The position numbers were made by a program, and so were the translations under genes. The notes beneath the pieces are model-generated. The model did no database searches. It saw only the letters and a list, made by a program, of their open reading frames with translations, and was not told the origin of the DNA. Source: Algoriphagus sp. (GTDB lineage: Bacteria; Bacteroidota; Bacteroidia; Cytophagales; Cyclobacteriaceae). From it: a stretch of DNA of 33,263 bases. The stretch is taken from assembly GCA_024642365.1 (NCBI GenBank), contig JAHEBE010000002.1, forward strand, positions 1-33,263, written 5' to 3'. This document shows positions 9,912-19,410 of this stretch, piece after piece; position 1 is the stretch's first letter, and each line of letters starts with the position of its first letter.

Positions 9912-10940
9912 TTAAGTCATCAATACGGTTCGGAAATTTTGTACATTTTTCAATGCAGTGCCAGTACCTCGAACAACAGCTCTAAGCGGGTCCTCTGCAA
10001 TATGAATTGGCAGTTTCGTTTTTTGGTGAAGACGCTTATCCAACCCTTTCAACAGTGCACCTCCGCCAGTTAAATGAATACCATTGTCATAAATATCTGC
10101 TGAAAGTTCAGGGGGAGCAATCTCCAAAGCCTTTAGAACTGCCTCTTCAATTTTGGAAACTGATTTATCCAAAGCAAAAGCAATTTCTGAATAAGAGACT
10201 TTGATGACTTTAGGTATTCCAGTCATTAGATCTCGTCCTCTGATTTCATAATCTTCAGGGGGCTCATCCAATTCGGTAAGAGCCGAACCAATTGCGATTT
10301 TCACCTTTTCTGCAGAACGCTCACCAATCAACAGGTTGTGCTGTCTTCTCATGTAATCGAGAATATCTTTGGTAAATGTATCTCCAGCGACCCGGATGGA
10401 TTGATCTGCTACAATTCCAGAAAGTGCAATCAAGGCAATCTCAGTTGTACCTCCTCCAATGTCGACAATCATGGAGCCCATTGGTTTCTCGATATCGATT
10501 CCAATACCGATTGCTGCAGCGATTGGTTCGAAAATCATATAAACCTCTTTAGCACCAGCATGCTCTGCCGAATCTCGAACTGCACGTTTTTCCACTTCAG
10601 TAATTCCCGAAGGAATACAAATCACCATTCGATGGGATTGAGGGAATAAGCCCTTTTTTTGTCCCGGGATCATTTTAATGAGTCCACGAATCATTTGCTC
10701 AGCCGCATAGAAGTCAGCGATCACACCGTCTTTTAGTGGTCGAATTGTTTTTATGTTTTCGTGAGTTTTCTCATGCATATTCATCGCTTCGCGACCAACT
10801 GCGAGGACGCGGTTGTTCGTTTTGTCTATTGCGATGATCGACGGTTCATCTACTACAATTTTATCTTTATGAATAATCAAGGTATTTGCAGTACCCAAAT
10901 CGATTGCGATATCACTAGAGAAAAAATCAAATAATCCCAT
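9912..10940 (-). CDS. mreB: Rod shape-determining protein MreB
   Basis: 342 aa; IAIDLGTANTLI, FEPIAAAIGIG, VDIGGGTTEIALI, LTGGGALLKGLD. Confidence 0.98.
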   Translation of the reverse strand: MGLFDFFSSDIAIDLGTANTLIIHKDKIVVDEPSIIAIDKTNNRVLAVGREAMNMHEKTHENIKTIRPLKDGVIADFYAAEQMIRGLIKMIPGQKKGLFPQSHRMVICIPSGITEVEKRAVRDSAEHAGAKEVYMIFEPIAAAIGIGIDIEKPMGSMIVDIGGGTTEIALIALSGIVADQSIRVAGDTFTKDILDYMRRQHNLLIGERSAEKVKIAIGSALTELDEPPEDYEIRGRDLMTGIPKVIKVSYSEIAFALDKSVSKIEEAVLKALEIAPPELSADIYDNGIHLTGGGALLKGLDKRLHQKTKLPIHIAEDPLRAVVRGTGTALKNVQNFRTVLMT

Positions 10941-11168
10941 GTTGGTTTTTTTTTGACTGGTATTTTGGAGTTGAATGCTTAATATAATGTGCTTGACACA
11001 TATATTTAAACGGAGGTCGGCAAAATTATTATGTTATGCTGACAAATCTGAAAGAAACCCAATATTTTTTCTCAATTGAGCGATTTATCTGAGAATGAAC
11101 TCGAAGTTTTTTGAAAATAAGGCTTTCTGCCTGTTAGTTTAATGAAAACTTTGATTTTTTAGCCTCCA

Positions 11169-11198
11169 TTGTTTTTACATTAAAATATTTTACATTTG
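11169..11198 (+). promoter_or_regulatory. Bacteroidota-type promoter for rimP-nusA-infB: TTG-N19-TACATTTG
   Basis: TTG at 11169-11171, 19-nt spacer, TACATTTG at 11191-11198; exact match to the TTG-N19-TAnnTTTG consensus for the Bacteroidota primary sigma factor. Confidence 0.8.
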
Positions 11199-11219
11199 TG
11201 CCGTATTCGAAAGTTTCTG

Positions 11220-11240
11220 GAGGGGACCACATGTCCCCTC
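11220..11240 (+). promoter_or_regulatory. Leader hairpin in the rimP 5' UTR (GAGGGGAC-CACAT-GTCCCCTC)
   Basis: 8-bp perfect stem with 5-nt loop between the promoter and the rimP ATG at 11257. Confidence 0.7.
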
Positions 11241-11256
11241 TTTCATTATACCTACT

Positions 11257-11730
11257 ATGACTGATTTAAAAAGATCGATTGAAGAACTAGTCGAGAAGCA
11301 CCTCCCTGACGGAAACCATTTCGTGGTGGAGGTAAGTATTTCGGAAAAAGGAGGCAAAAAACTCTTGAGTATTTTGGTTGATGCGGATGCTGGCGTGACG
11401 ATTCAAGCTTGTGCGAAGATTAGCAGAGCTGTATCCGAAGAGATTGAGGCAAAAGAATTGATGCCTGATGCTTATATTCTTGAAGTTTCTTCACCTGGGG
11501 TGGATTATCCACTAAGCAGTAGAAGACAGTTTCAAAAGAATATAGACCGTAATCTTAAAATCACTTTAACTGATGGCAAAGAGCTTGTTGGTAAATTACT
11601 GGAAGTAACTGAGTCTGGGATTAAATTAGCAGTCGCCAAAAAAGAAAAGGGTAAAAAAGCTGTGGAAGAAGAAACCCAAGTGCTTTTCGAGGACATGAAA
11701 AAATCAATTGTACAAGTATCTTTTAAATAA
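11257..11730 (+). CDS. rimP: Ribosome maturation factor RimP
   Basis: 157 aa; KLLSILVDADAGVTIQACAKISRAVSEEI, YILEVSSPGVDYPL; followed by nusA and infB. Confidence 0.95.
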   Translation: MTDLKRSIEELVEKHLPDGNHFVVEVSISEKGGKKLLSILVDADAGVTIQACAKISRAVSEEIEAKELMPDAYILEVSSPGVDYPLSSRRQFQKNIDRNLKITLTDGKELVGKLLEVTESGIKLAVAKKEKGKKAVEEETQVLFEDMKKSIVQVSFK

Positions 11731-11735
11731 TTCAA

Positions 11736-12980
11736 ATGGATGCCAAAGTCTTAATAGAATCCTTCGCAGAATTTGCGAGATCTAAAAATGTGGATCGACC
11801 TACCATGATCCGTATCTTGGAAGATGTGTTCAGAGCAATGATTCGTAAGAAGTTTGAAACTGATGAAAACTTCGATGTGACCATTAATGCTGACCAGGGT
11901 GATTTGGAGATTTTCCGGATTCGGGAAATTGTAGATGATAACTCTGAGGATATTTGGGATTTCGATAAAATCAGCTTTACAGAAGCCCGAAAAATTGAAC
12001 CAGATTTTGAGATTGGTGAAGAAGTATACGAGAAAATCGAACTAGAGGAGTTTGGCAGAAGAGCGGTTCAAATGGCTCGTCAGACCTTAATTCAAAGAAT
12101 TAAGGATCTTGAAAAAGATATTCTTTATAATAAATATGAGGAGCTGGTTGGTGAAATTATCAGTGCTGAAGTATATCAGATTTTAGGTAGAGAGATTCTA
12201 CTTATGGATCAAGACGGGAATGAATTGATTCTTCCGAAAGGAGAGCAAATCCCTAAAGATCGATTTAGAAAAGGAGATTCTGTTAAAGCGATTGTTCACC
12301 GAGTGGATATGAACAACAGTAATCCTAAAATTATTCTTTCTAGAACATCACCGGTTTTCTTGGAGCGATTGTTTGAAAATGAAGTTCCGGAAGTATATGA
12401 TGGATTGATCACTATCATCAAAATAGTAAGAGAGCCAGGAGAGCGTGCAAAAGTCGCAGTGGAGTCTTATGATGACCGAATAGATCCAGTAGGAGCTTGC
12501 GTGGGGATGAAAGGATCAAGAATACATGCTGTTGTGCGTGAATTGCAGAATGAGAATATCGATGTAATCAACTATACTGAAAACTTGGATTTATATGTGA
12601 CTCGAGCACTAAGCCCTGCTAAAGTGTCTTCGATCACGATGAATGAAGAGACCAAAAGGATTTCAGTTTTCTTGAAGCCAGATCAGGTTTCCCTTGCCAT
12701 TGGTAAAGGAGGATACAATATTAAATTGGCCAGCAGATTGATCGGGTATGAGATTGATGTCTTTAGAGAATTGAATGAATACGAAGAAGAAGATGTCGAT
12801 TTAATGGAATTCGTTGATGAAATCGATGGTTGGATTATTGATGAGTTGAAGAAAACAGGTTTGGATACTGCGAAAAGCGTATTAAGTCTTTCGAAAGAGG
12901 ACTTAACCCGTAGAACAGAGCTTGAAGAGGAGACGGTAGAGGAGATTTTCAGAATCCTCAAACAAGAATTTGAACAATAA
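11736..12980 (+). CDS. nusA: Transcription termination/antitermination factor NusA
   Basis: 414 aa; S1/KH signature DPVGACVGMKGSRIHAVVRELQNENIDVI and VSLAIGKGGYNIKLASRL. Confidence 0.98.
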   Translation: MDAKVLIESFAEFARSKNVDRPTMIRILEDVFRAMIRKKFETDENFDVTINADQGDLEIFRIREIVDDNSEDIWDFDKISFTEARKIEPDFEIGEEVYEKIELEEFGRRAVQMARQTLIQRIKDLEKDILYNKYEELVGEIISAEVYQILGREILLMDQDGNELILPKGEQIPKDRFRKGDSVKAIVHRVDMNNSNPKIILSRTSPVFLERLFENEVPEVYDGLITIIKIVREPGERAKVAVESYDDRIDPVGACVGMKGSRIHAVVRELQNENIDVINYTENLDLYVTRALSPAKVSSITMNEETKRISVFLKPDQVSLAIGKGGYNIKLASRLIGYEIDVFRELNEYEEEDVDLMEFVDEIDGWIIDELKKTGLDTAKSVLSLSKEDLTRRTELEEETVEEIFRILKQEFEQ

Positions 12981-13045
12981 AAATTGGAGCATAGCTCTAA
13001 TTAATTACCTAATATTACTTAAGATTTCGAAAGAGGTTTTTGCTT

Positions 13046-15853
13046 ATGTCAGAAGATAAAATGATGCGATTAGGCCAAGTGGCCAGGAAGCTCAACGTTG
13101 GAACAGCAACCATCGTGGAGTCCTTGGCTAAAAAAGGCTATGAGGTGGAGAATAATCCGAATTTCAAAATAGATATGGAGCAGGTGGAGCTGCTTAATAA
13201 GGAATTCAAATCTTCTGCACTAGATAAGGAAGAGGCATCTCACCTCTCGATCGGGAAGCGGCATGAGCCTATCTCTCTCGAGCCTGAGGTGATTCGTCCT
13301 GAAATAAAGATTGAGCCAGCACCTGTTGTAGAGCCTACTCCAAAACCAACACCTCCTCCTGCACCTGCGCCAGCTCCAACTCCTGCTGCAGAAGTAAAGG
13401 AAACACCCGCGCCAGCTCCAGCTCCTGAAAAAATCGAAGCGGAAGCGCCAAAATTGGAAGGAATCAAAGTATTAGGAAAAATTGATTTAAGTAAAAATGT
13501 TGCTCAACCTCAAAAGAAGAAGCAACCCTTTAAGAAAGATCAAAGACCAGCACCTCAAAAACCCGCTGAAGTTAAAAAGCAGGCTCCTGCTCCAGCACCT
13601 CAAGCTCCAAAAGAAGCACAAAAACCAGCTCCTGTAAAGCCACAAGAAAAGCCTGAGCAAAAACCAATTGCCAAAGTTGATTCAAGTGAAGGTCAAGTGA
13701 TTTCTGCAAAAGCAGATTCTCTTAAAGGATTGACAGTTTTGGGGAAAATAGAGCTGCCGGTAGATCGATCCAAAAAGAAAGGCGGGCCAGTAGCTTCGTC
13801 AGACGAGCGTGGAAGAGATAAAAAGCGCCCTAGAAAACGAATAGATAAGCCTGGAAGCCCAGGTGGGAATAATAGAGGTGGAGGCCAAGGAAATAGACCT
13901 CAAGGCGGAAATCAAAAAGGTGGAAACCCGAGAGGCGGACAGCCTGCGAGAGTTCAGAAGGCTGAGCCTACTCAAAAAGAAATCCAAGATCAGATCAAAC
14001 AAACGTTGGCTAGACTCCAGGGTAAAAGCGGCGGTAAAGGAAAAAGCAGAAGAGATAAAAAATCTGAGCGTGTTCGGGATCCAGAAATGGAAACTGAAGA
14101 GACTAAGATCTTGAAAGTAACCGAATTTATTTCGGCAAATGACTTGGCAGCGTTAATGGATGTGTCTGTTAATCAGATTATTTCTGCTTGCATGTCACTT
14201 GGAATGTTTGTTTCAATCAATCAGAGGCTAGATGCTGAAGCAATCACAATCATCGCTGATGAGTTTGGATATGATGTGGAATTCACCAAATCTATTGAAG
14301 ACGAATTAGAAGAAGAGGCTGAGGATCTACCTGAAGAATTGGAAGAAAGAGCTCCTATTGTGACCATCATGGGTCACGTAGATCATGGTAAAACTTCCCT
14401 TCTTGACTACATCAGAATGTCCAAAGTGACAGCTGATGAAGCAGGTGGAATTACCCAGCACATCGGAGCGTATGATGTGACAACTAAGACAGGGCATAAA
14501 ATTGCTTTCCTAGATACACCAGGTCACGAAGCATTTACAGCGATGCGAGCTAGGGGTGCTAAAATTACAGACGTAGCCATCATCGTAATTGCTGCGGATG
14601 ATAGTATCATGCCTCAAACGAAAGAGGCGATCAATCACGCACAAGTTGCTGCTGTACCAATGATTTTTGCGATCAACAAAATAGATAGACCAAATGCGAA
14701 TCCAGCCAAGATTAAGGAAGAACTCGCAAATATGAATTTGTTGATCGAAGAATGGGGAGGAAAGTACCAGTCTCAAGACATCTCTGCAAAAACTGGTGAA
14801 GGTGTTGACGAATTATTGGAGAAAGTCCTACTTGAATCTGAAGTGTTGGAATTAAAAGCCAACCCTGATAAAAATGCCTCTGGAACTGTAATTGAAGCTT
14901 CTTTGGATAAAGGAAGGGGATATGTTTCTACCATCATGGTACAGGCAGGAACTTTGAGAATTGGTGATACCATCCTTGCTGGTAAGCATTATGGACGTGT
15001 GAAAGCAATGTTTGATCATAAAGGCAAGAAGCTAAAAGAAGCTGGACCGTCAACTCCAGTACAGGTTCTTGGTTTAGGTGGAGCACCTCAAGCAGGCGAT
15101 ACAATTAAGGTTTATGATACCGAAAGAGAAGCAAGAGATATTGCGAACTCAAGGGAGCAAATCCAACGAGAACAAAGCATTCGAACCAAGAAGCATATTA
15201 CTTTGGATGAAATCGGACGTCGTTTGGCAATCGGTTCATTTAAGGAACTGAATATTATTATCAAAGGTGACGTGGATGGTTCAGTAGAAGCACTTTCTGA
15301 TTCCTTATTGAAACTTTCTAAAGATGAAGTGAAAGTGAGCATCATTCACAAAGGTGTTGGTCAAATCTCTGAATCCGACGTATTGTTAGCCTCTGCATCG
15401 GATGCGATCATCCTTGGATTCCAAGTGCGACCGTCTTCCAATGCGAAGAAACTTGCTGAGCAGGAAGAAATCGAAATAAGACATTACTCCATCATTTACG
15501 ATGCGATCAATCAAATCAAGGATGCCATTGAAGGTATGCTAGAGCCAGAATTTGAAGAAGTGATCACTGGTAATATTCAAGTAAGAGAAGTCTTCAAAAT
15601 CACGAAAGTGGGTACAGTTGCGGGATCTTATGTCACAGATGGATTCATCACAAGAAAGAATAAGATTCGAGTGATCCGTGATGGTATTGTAATTCATGAA
15701 GGAGAGATCGATCAGTTGAAGCGATTCAAAGACGATGTCGCTGAAGTGAAAGCAGGCTACGAATGCGGTATCTCAATTAAGAATTTCAATAACATTGAGA
15801 TTGAGGATACGATCGAAGGTTACGAGATGAAAGAAATCAAGCGTAAAAAGTAA
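13046..15853 (+). CDS. infB: Translation initiation factor IF-2 (ORF extends to a TTG at 13040; ATG at 13046 preferred)
   Basis: [42 protein letters not shown]-domain motifs; IF2_N-like [29 protein letters not shown]. Confidence 0.98.
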   Translation: MSEDKMMRLGQVARKLNVGTATIVESLAKKGYEVENNPNFKIDMEQVELLNKEFKSSALDKEEASHLSIGKRHEPISLEPEVIRPEIKIEPAPVVEPTPKPTPPPAPAPAPTPAAEVKETPAPAPAPEKIEAEAPKLEGIKVLGKIDLSKNVAQPQKKKQPFKKDQRPAPQKPAEVKKQAPAPAPQAPKEAQKPAPVKPQEKPEQKPIAKVDSSEGQVISAKADSLKGLTVLGKIELPVDRSKKKGGPVASSDERGRDKKRPRKRIDKPGSPGGNNRGGGQGNRPQGGNQKGGNPRGGQPARVQKAEPTQKEIQDQIKQTLARLQGKSGGKGKSRRDKKSERVRDPEMETEETKILKVTEFISANDLAALMDVSVNQIISACMSLGMFVSINQRLDAEAITIIADEFGYDVEFTKSIEDELEEEAEDLPEELEERAPIVTIMGHVDHGKTSLLDYIRMSKVTADEAGGITQHIGAYDVTTKTGHKIAFLDTPGHEAFTAMRARGAKITDVAIIVIAADDSIMPQTKEAINHAQVAAVPMIFAINKIDRPNANPAKIKEELANMNLLIEEWGGKYQSQDISAKTGEGVDELLEKVLLESEVLELKANPDKNASGTVIEASLDKGRGYVSTIMVQAGTLRIGDTILAGKHYGRVKAMFDHKGKKLKEAGPSTPVQVLGLGGAPQAGDTIKVYDTEREARDIANSREQIQREQSIRTKKHITLDEIGRRLAIGSFKELNIIIKGDVDGSVEALSDSLLKLSKDEVKVSIIHKGVGQISESDVLLASASDAIILGFQVRPSSNAKKLAEQEEIEIRHYSIIYDAINQIKDAIEGMLEPEFEEVITGNIQVREVFKITKVGTVAGSYVTDGFITRKNKIRVIRDGIVIHEGEIDQLKRFKDDVAEVKAGYECGISIKNFNNIEIEDTIEGYEMKEIKRKK

Positions 15854-15867
15854 TTTCAATTTGATAT

Positions 15868-15899
15868 AAAAAAAGGAACTGAATTTCAGTTCCTTTTTT
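15868..15899 (+). terminator. Rho-independent terminator after infB
   Basis: AGGAACTGA-ATT-TCAGTTCCT stem followed by a T-run. Confidence 0.9.
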
Positions 15900-15910
15900 A
15901 GTTTTGGAGA

Positions 15911-16108
15911 ATGCTTACAGCTATTAGTTACCTTTTTCTATTTCTATTTTTTGGCAGCATTCTTTGCCTGATACTCGGCCTTGTGAAACCAGTTTTAGTA
16001 CTTTGGTTTTTGGATAGGTTTAACCGATTAAAAGTGATCAAGGTTTATGGATTGTCTTTGGTAACTTTTTGGATTTGCTGGCAATTGGTTTCATACTTTG
16101 ATAATTAA
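15911..16108 (+). CDS. Small membrane protein (65 aa, two predicted TM segments)
   Basis: MLTAISYLFLFLFFGSILCLILGLVKPVLVLWFLDRFNRLKVIKVYGLSLVTFWICWQLVSYFDN; ATG start, amphipathic loop between two hydrophobic stretches. Confidence 0.6.
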   Translation: MLTAISYLFLFLFFGSILCLILGLVKPVLVLWFLDRFNRLKVIKVYGLSLVTFWICWQLVSYFDN

Positions 16109-16230
16109 GCAATATAAAATTTTGAAAAAAGGATATTTTCAAGTGTTTTAATTGAAGATTAAGTTTCCCGGAATTTTGATTTCTTTTTAACCTTTTTTTC
16201 AACCACTTTTCGCTTTCAAAGTAAATCACC

Positions 16231-16776
16231 TTGAGAAAATCCTCCTCCATAGTTCTTCTTCTGTGCTTTGTCATATTCAATTATGGCTACTATGGATTTT
16301 ATTTTTCGGCTAAACATTCATTAGAAAAGGACTGGCGAGACAAAATTTTCGGAGAAAATGAAATTGCCTTGGAAGAACATGTACTTGCGCTACCATTTAA
16401 TGCCCCTTACATGCCAAATCAGGATGAATTTCAGCCTACAAATACTCGATTCGAAAAAGACGGAAAATATTTTAGAGCCATCAAGCAGCGGTATTCAAAC
16501 GATACATTGGAAGTTATTTATGTAAGAGATATCGCTCGAAAAAGATTGGATAATTCTTTTGAAAAATGGGTGGTAGCATTCGGAGATGATGAATCTCAAA
16601 GGGATCAAAACAATCAACTATTAATAAAATTAGTTAGCAAAGACTATTTGGAGTCAAGTATCTATCAATTGGAAAGTAGTATTGGACTTGTTCAACCCAT
16701 TCATTTTGGAGATTGGGTTTTTGATTACAGTAGCCCATATTTTGTTCTAGATTCCCCGCCTCCCCAGATTTCTTAA
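16231..16776 (+). CDS. Hypothetical exported/membrane-anchored protein
   Basis: 181-aa ORF with N-terminal hydrophobic segment SSIVLLLCFVIFNYGYYGFYF; apparent TTG start (ttgagaaaatcc), exact start uncertain. Confidence 0.6.
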   Translation: MRKSSSIVLLLCFVIFNYGYYGFYFSAKHSLEKDWRDKIFGENEIALEEHVLALPFNAPYMPNQDEFQPTNTRFEKDGKYFRAIKQRYSNDTLEVIYVRDIARKRLDNSFEKWVVAFGDDESQRDQNNQLLIKLVSKDYLESSIYQLESSIGLVQPIHFGDWVFDYSSPYFVLDSPPPQIS

Positions 16777-16911
16777 TTTTTTTCGAATAGCTTTTCGATA
16801 GTAGTTGCGATTAAAACTGCTTGGAAAGTGCATTTAGACAGCTTTGACCAGGTTTATCAATCCTTGGGTTTCCTGTCCATTTCTTATCTATTCACTAGAC
16901 ATTAATTTCAT

Positions 16912-17847
16912 ATGAATTTCTTCAAGAAGTTCCATTTAGGGCTGTTCGTGCTCTTTTTGGCACTATCCAACACTATTTTGGCACAATCTCCCACGGATGA
17001 ATTGATGATGCCAGCAAAAGAAATCTGTTTCTTGCTCTATGCCGATTATGGGCAATTTGATCAGTATTGGGAAGGCGATTTCCTTCGATCGAACGCTACG
17101 ATAGCTACCGTCCAACGTAGATCTGCTATGTTGATGGCGGCTTACGGGCTCTTGCCTAAGTTGAATGTTTATGCCACCCTTCCTTATATCCAGACGAACA
17201 GTACTAGGCCAAATGGAGGAAAGTTTGAAGGCACTTCAGGACTTCAGGATATTTCAATCGGGTTGAAGTATGAGCTCTTCCAAAAATATACTGAAAAGGG
17301 AAAATTCTCGGGCTATGGAAGTCTAAATTTTTCCACACCAATTTCCAATTATACAGCAGATTATCAGCCGTATAGCTTGGGTCTTGGCACTCCCCAATTG
17401 GCATGGCGAGCGATTCTTCAATACCAATGGAAAAGTGGCTTTTACCTTAGATCTGTAAGCGGTTACCTGTGGAAAGGGTATACGCAGTCTGATCGAGAGT
17501 ATTACTATAACAACGGGAGCTACTATACCCAGTGGATGGATGTTCCCAGTTCTTTTAATCAGGAAGTAGTAATAGGGAAGTGGTTTAAAGCTAACGTCTT
17601 GAGGGTTGAGTTGAGCTTAGCTTCCCAACGTTCGTTTTCAGGAGACGATATACGACCTTATAATGCACCTCAGCCCACCAATAAAGTCAATTATGACCGA
17701 GTTGGATTTTTTGCACATTACTATTCCCCAAAACTAAAAGGATTTGGCGTTCAGACGTTTGTGCAAACTGCTGTAAATGGAGAAAACTCTCCAAAGCAAA
17801 CTAGTATAGGTTTAGGATTCACCTACCAATTCAAATTAATCCCTTAA
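16912..17847 (+). CDS. Outer-membrane beta-barrel protein (transporter / MetA-pathway-of-phenol-degradation-like)
   Basis: Signal peptide MNFFKKFHLGLFVLFLALSNTILAQ; alternating aromatic strands (LPKLNVYATLPYIQT, GLQDISIGLKYELF, TSIGLGFTYQFKLIP). Confidence 0.75.
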   Translation: MNFFKKFHLGLFVLFLALSNTILAQSPTDELMMPAKEICFLLYADYGQFDQYWEGDFLRSNATIATVQRRSAMLMAAYGLLPKLNVYATLPYIQTNSTRPNGGKFEGTSGLQDISIGLKYELFQKYTEKGKFSGYGSLNFSTPISNYTADYQPYSLGLGTPQLAWRAILQYQWKSGFYLRSVSGYLWKGYTQSDREYYYNNGSYYTQWMDVPSSFNQEVVIGKWFKANVLRVELSLASQRSFSGDDIRPYNAPQPTNKVNYDRVGFFAHYYSPKLKGFGVQTFVQTAVNGENSPKQTSIGLGFTYQFKLIP

Positions 17848-19394
17848 TGAGAAAACAGATGAAATCACTATATACACTTATTGTCGTCATCCTTGGTTTG
17901 TTTTTGGTTGCCTGTGAAAGAGACTTGGCAACTGAACTTCCTTTTGAAAGCTATGAATTTTCATCATTGGACGAAAAAGGAGGCCTATGGAAACCAACTC
18001 TTTTGAATGCTGGTTCCAGCGTTATTATAGAGGCACCAGCTCCTATTACATCTTCGGAATATAAATCAGAACTTGCGGCAACAAAAGCCGGAATTCTACA
18101 AATGACCGCGAAACAGCGAACAAACATTCAAAAATGGACCAATAACTCAGTCGTCCGTTGGAATGAAATAGCCTTGGAATTGATCGCAAAATATAACCTG
18201 ATCCCTGGACCAAATGCAGATGGGACCTATCCCGTCCCAAACCCAAATGATCCCGATGGTCCGCCGGCTTTTCCATTTGCTCATCCGCCCTATGCGAGTC
18301 GTGCGTTGGCCTATCTTTCTGTAGCTCAATATGATGGGCTCATTTCTGCATGGTTTCACAAGTTTGAGCATAAAAGACCGGCAGCCTATGTGGTCGACCC
18401 ATCGATTCCATTTGCCTATAAAGACAACCAACTTCCTGCTTATCCTTCGGATGGAGCTGTGATTGCTGCTGCTTCGAAACTAATCTTGAAAGAAATGTTT
18501 CCTTTGGAAGCTGCCTTTTTGGATGCTAAAGAATCAGAGCATCTTGAATCATTAGCACTTACTGGAGAATTTGTCAAAAGTGACATAGAAGCAGGGGTAA
18601 AAATTGGTAAAGCAGTTGCAAAACTTGCCCTAGAAAGAGCTGCCTTAGACGGAATGAAGAAAGCACAAACTTCAAAAGAGGTTTCAGATTCCATCGCGAA
18701 TGCAGCATTTGCCAGATTTGGGTGGAAATGGGAAAATCAGGAATCGCCTAAGCGGCCCGTAGGATTGACTCCTCTTTTTGGTAAGGTGAAACTTTGGAAT
18801 GTCCCAACAGTGGAAGCAACCCGGCCTGGAATGCCGCCTGCTCCAGGATCTGCCGAATATGAAGCAGATGTGAAATTGCTCCTTCAATATGCAGAAAACC
18901 GGACAGTGGAAACTCGCAAGATTGCTAACTTTTGGCAAGATGGTTTAAGCACCTATACTCCACCTGGCCATTGGAATTCCTTTGCGGATCAGTTTATAGT
19001 TAAATACAAAATGAACACGCTTAGAGCTGCAAGAACCCTTGCCTATATGAATATGGCGATTATGGATGGAGGGATCAGTTGCTGGGATGCCAAATATTAT
19101 TATCACTACCCGAGACCAATTCAGCAGATCAAAGGGTTTGAAACTATCGCAGGAACTCCAAATTTCCCAGCTTACACTTCAGGGCATTCGGTGTTTTCTG
19201 CAGCTGCCTCCGAAGTATTAGCTTATATTTTTCCTCAAGAAGCTTCGAAGGTAAGGGCATGGGCAGAGGAAGCAGCACTTTCGAGAGTTTATGGAGGAAT
19301 TCATTGGTCCTTTGATGCCAAGGTTGGTACGCAACAAGGTAGAAATGTAGCCCAATACACCATCCAAAAAGCTAAATCAGATGGTGCAAACTAA
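17847..19394 (+). CDS. Lipoprotein of the vanadium-dependent haloperoxidase / PAP2 phosphatase superfamily
   Basis: 515 aa; lipobox LVAC near the N-terminus; KYYYHYPRP, AYTSGHS, SRVYGGIHW match K-x6-RP ... (P/T)SGH ... SR-x5-H oxyanion site. Start codon overlaps the upstream stop (TAATG). Confidence 0.88.
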   Translation: MRKQMKSLYTLIVVILGLFLVACERDLATELPFESYEFSSLDEKGGLWKPTLLNAGSSVIIEAPAPITSSEYKSELAATKAGILQMTAKQRTNIQKWTNNSVVRWNEIALELIAKYNLIPGPNADGTYPVPNPNDPDGPPAFPFAHPPYASRALAYLSVAQYDGLISAWFHKFEHKRPAAYVVDPSIPFAYKDNQLPAYPSDGAVIAAASKLILKEMFPLEAAFLDAKESEHLESLALTGEFVKSDIEAGVKIGKAVAKLALERAALDGMKKAQTSKEVSDSIANAAFARFGWKWENQESPKRPVGLTPLFGKVKLWNVPTVEATRPGMPPAPGSAEYEADVKLLLQYAENRTVETRKIANFWQDGLSTYTPPGHWNSFADQFIVKYKMNTLRAARTLAYMNMAIMDGGISCWDAKYYYHYPRPIQQIKGFETIAGTPNFPAYTSGHSVFSAAASEVLAYIFPQEASKVRAWAEEAALSRVYGGIHWSFDAKVGTQQGRNVAQYTIQKAKSDGAN

Positions 19395-19410
19395 TTTATT
19401 TCCCATGAAG

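Noticed and set aside
10007-10649. Plus-strand ORFs within mreB
   Set aside because: Antisense to a highly conserved MreB sequence; no start context or family motif.
11021-11045. TAATTTTG (minus strand) as an mreB promoter
   Set aside because: -7 box matches but the nearest TTG is only 14 nt upstream; not strong enough to list as a feature.
13240-13467. Minus-strand 75-aa Gly/Ala-rich ORF
   Set aside because: Mirror image of the IF2 Pro/Ala linker; low-complexity shadow ORF with no independent signal.
13863-14114. Plus-strand 83-aa ORF overlapping infB
   Set aside because: Out-of-frame reading of the IF2 GGN/RGG-like linker; charged composition arises from frame shift of repeats.
18046-18938. 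Minus-strand ORFs antisense to the haloperoxidase gene
   Set aside because: Shadow ORFs; the sense frame carries signal peptide, lipobox and catalytic motifs.
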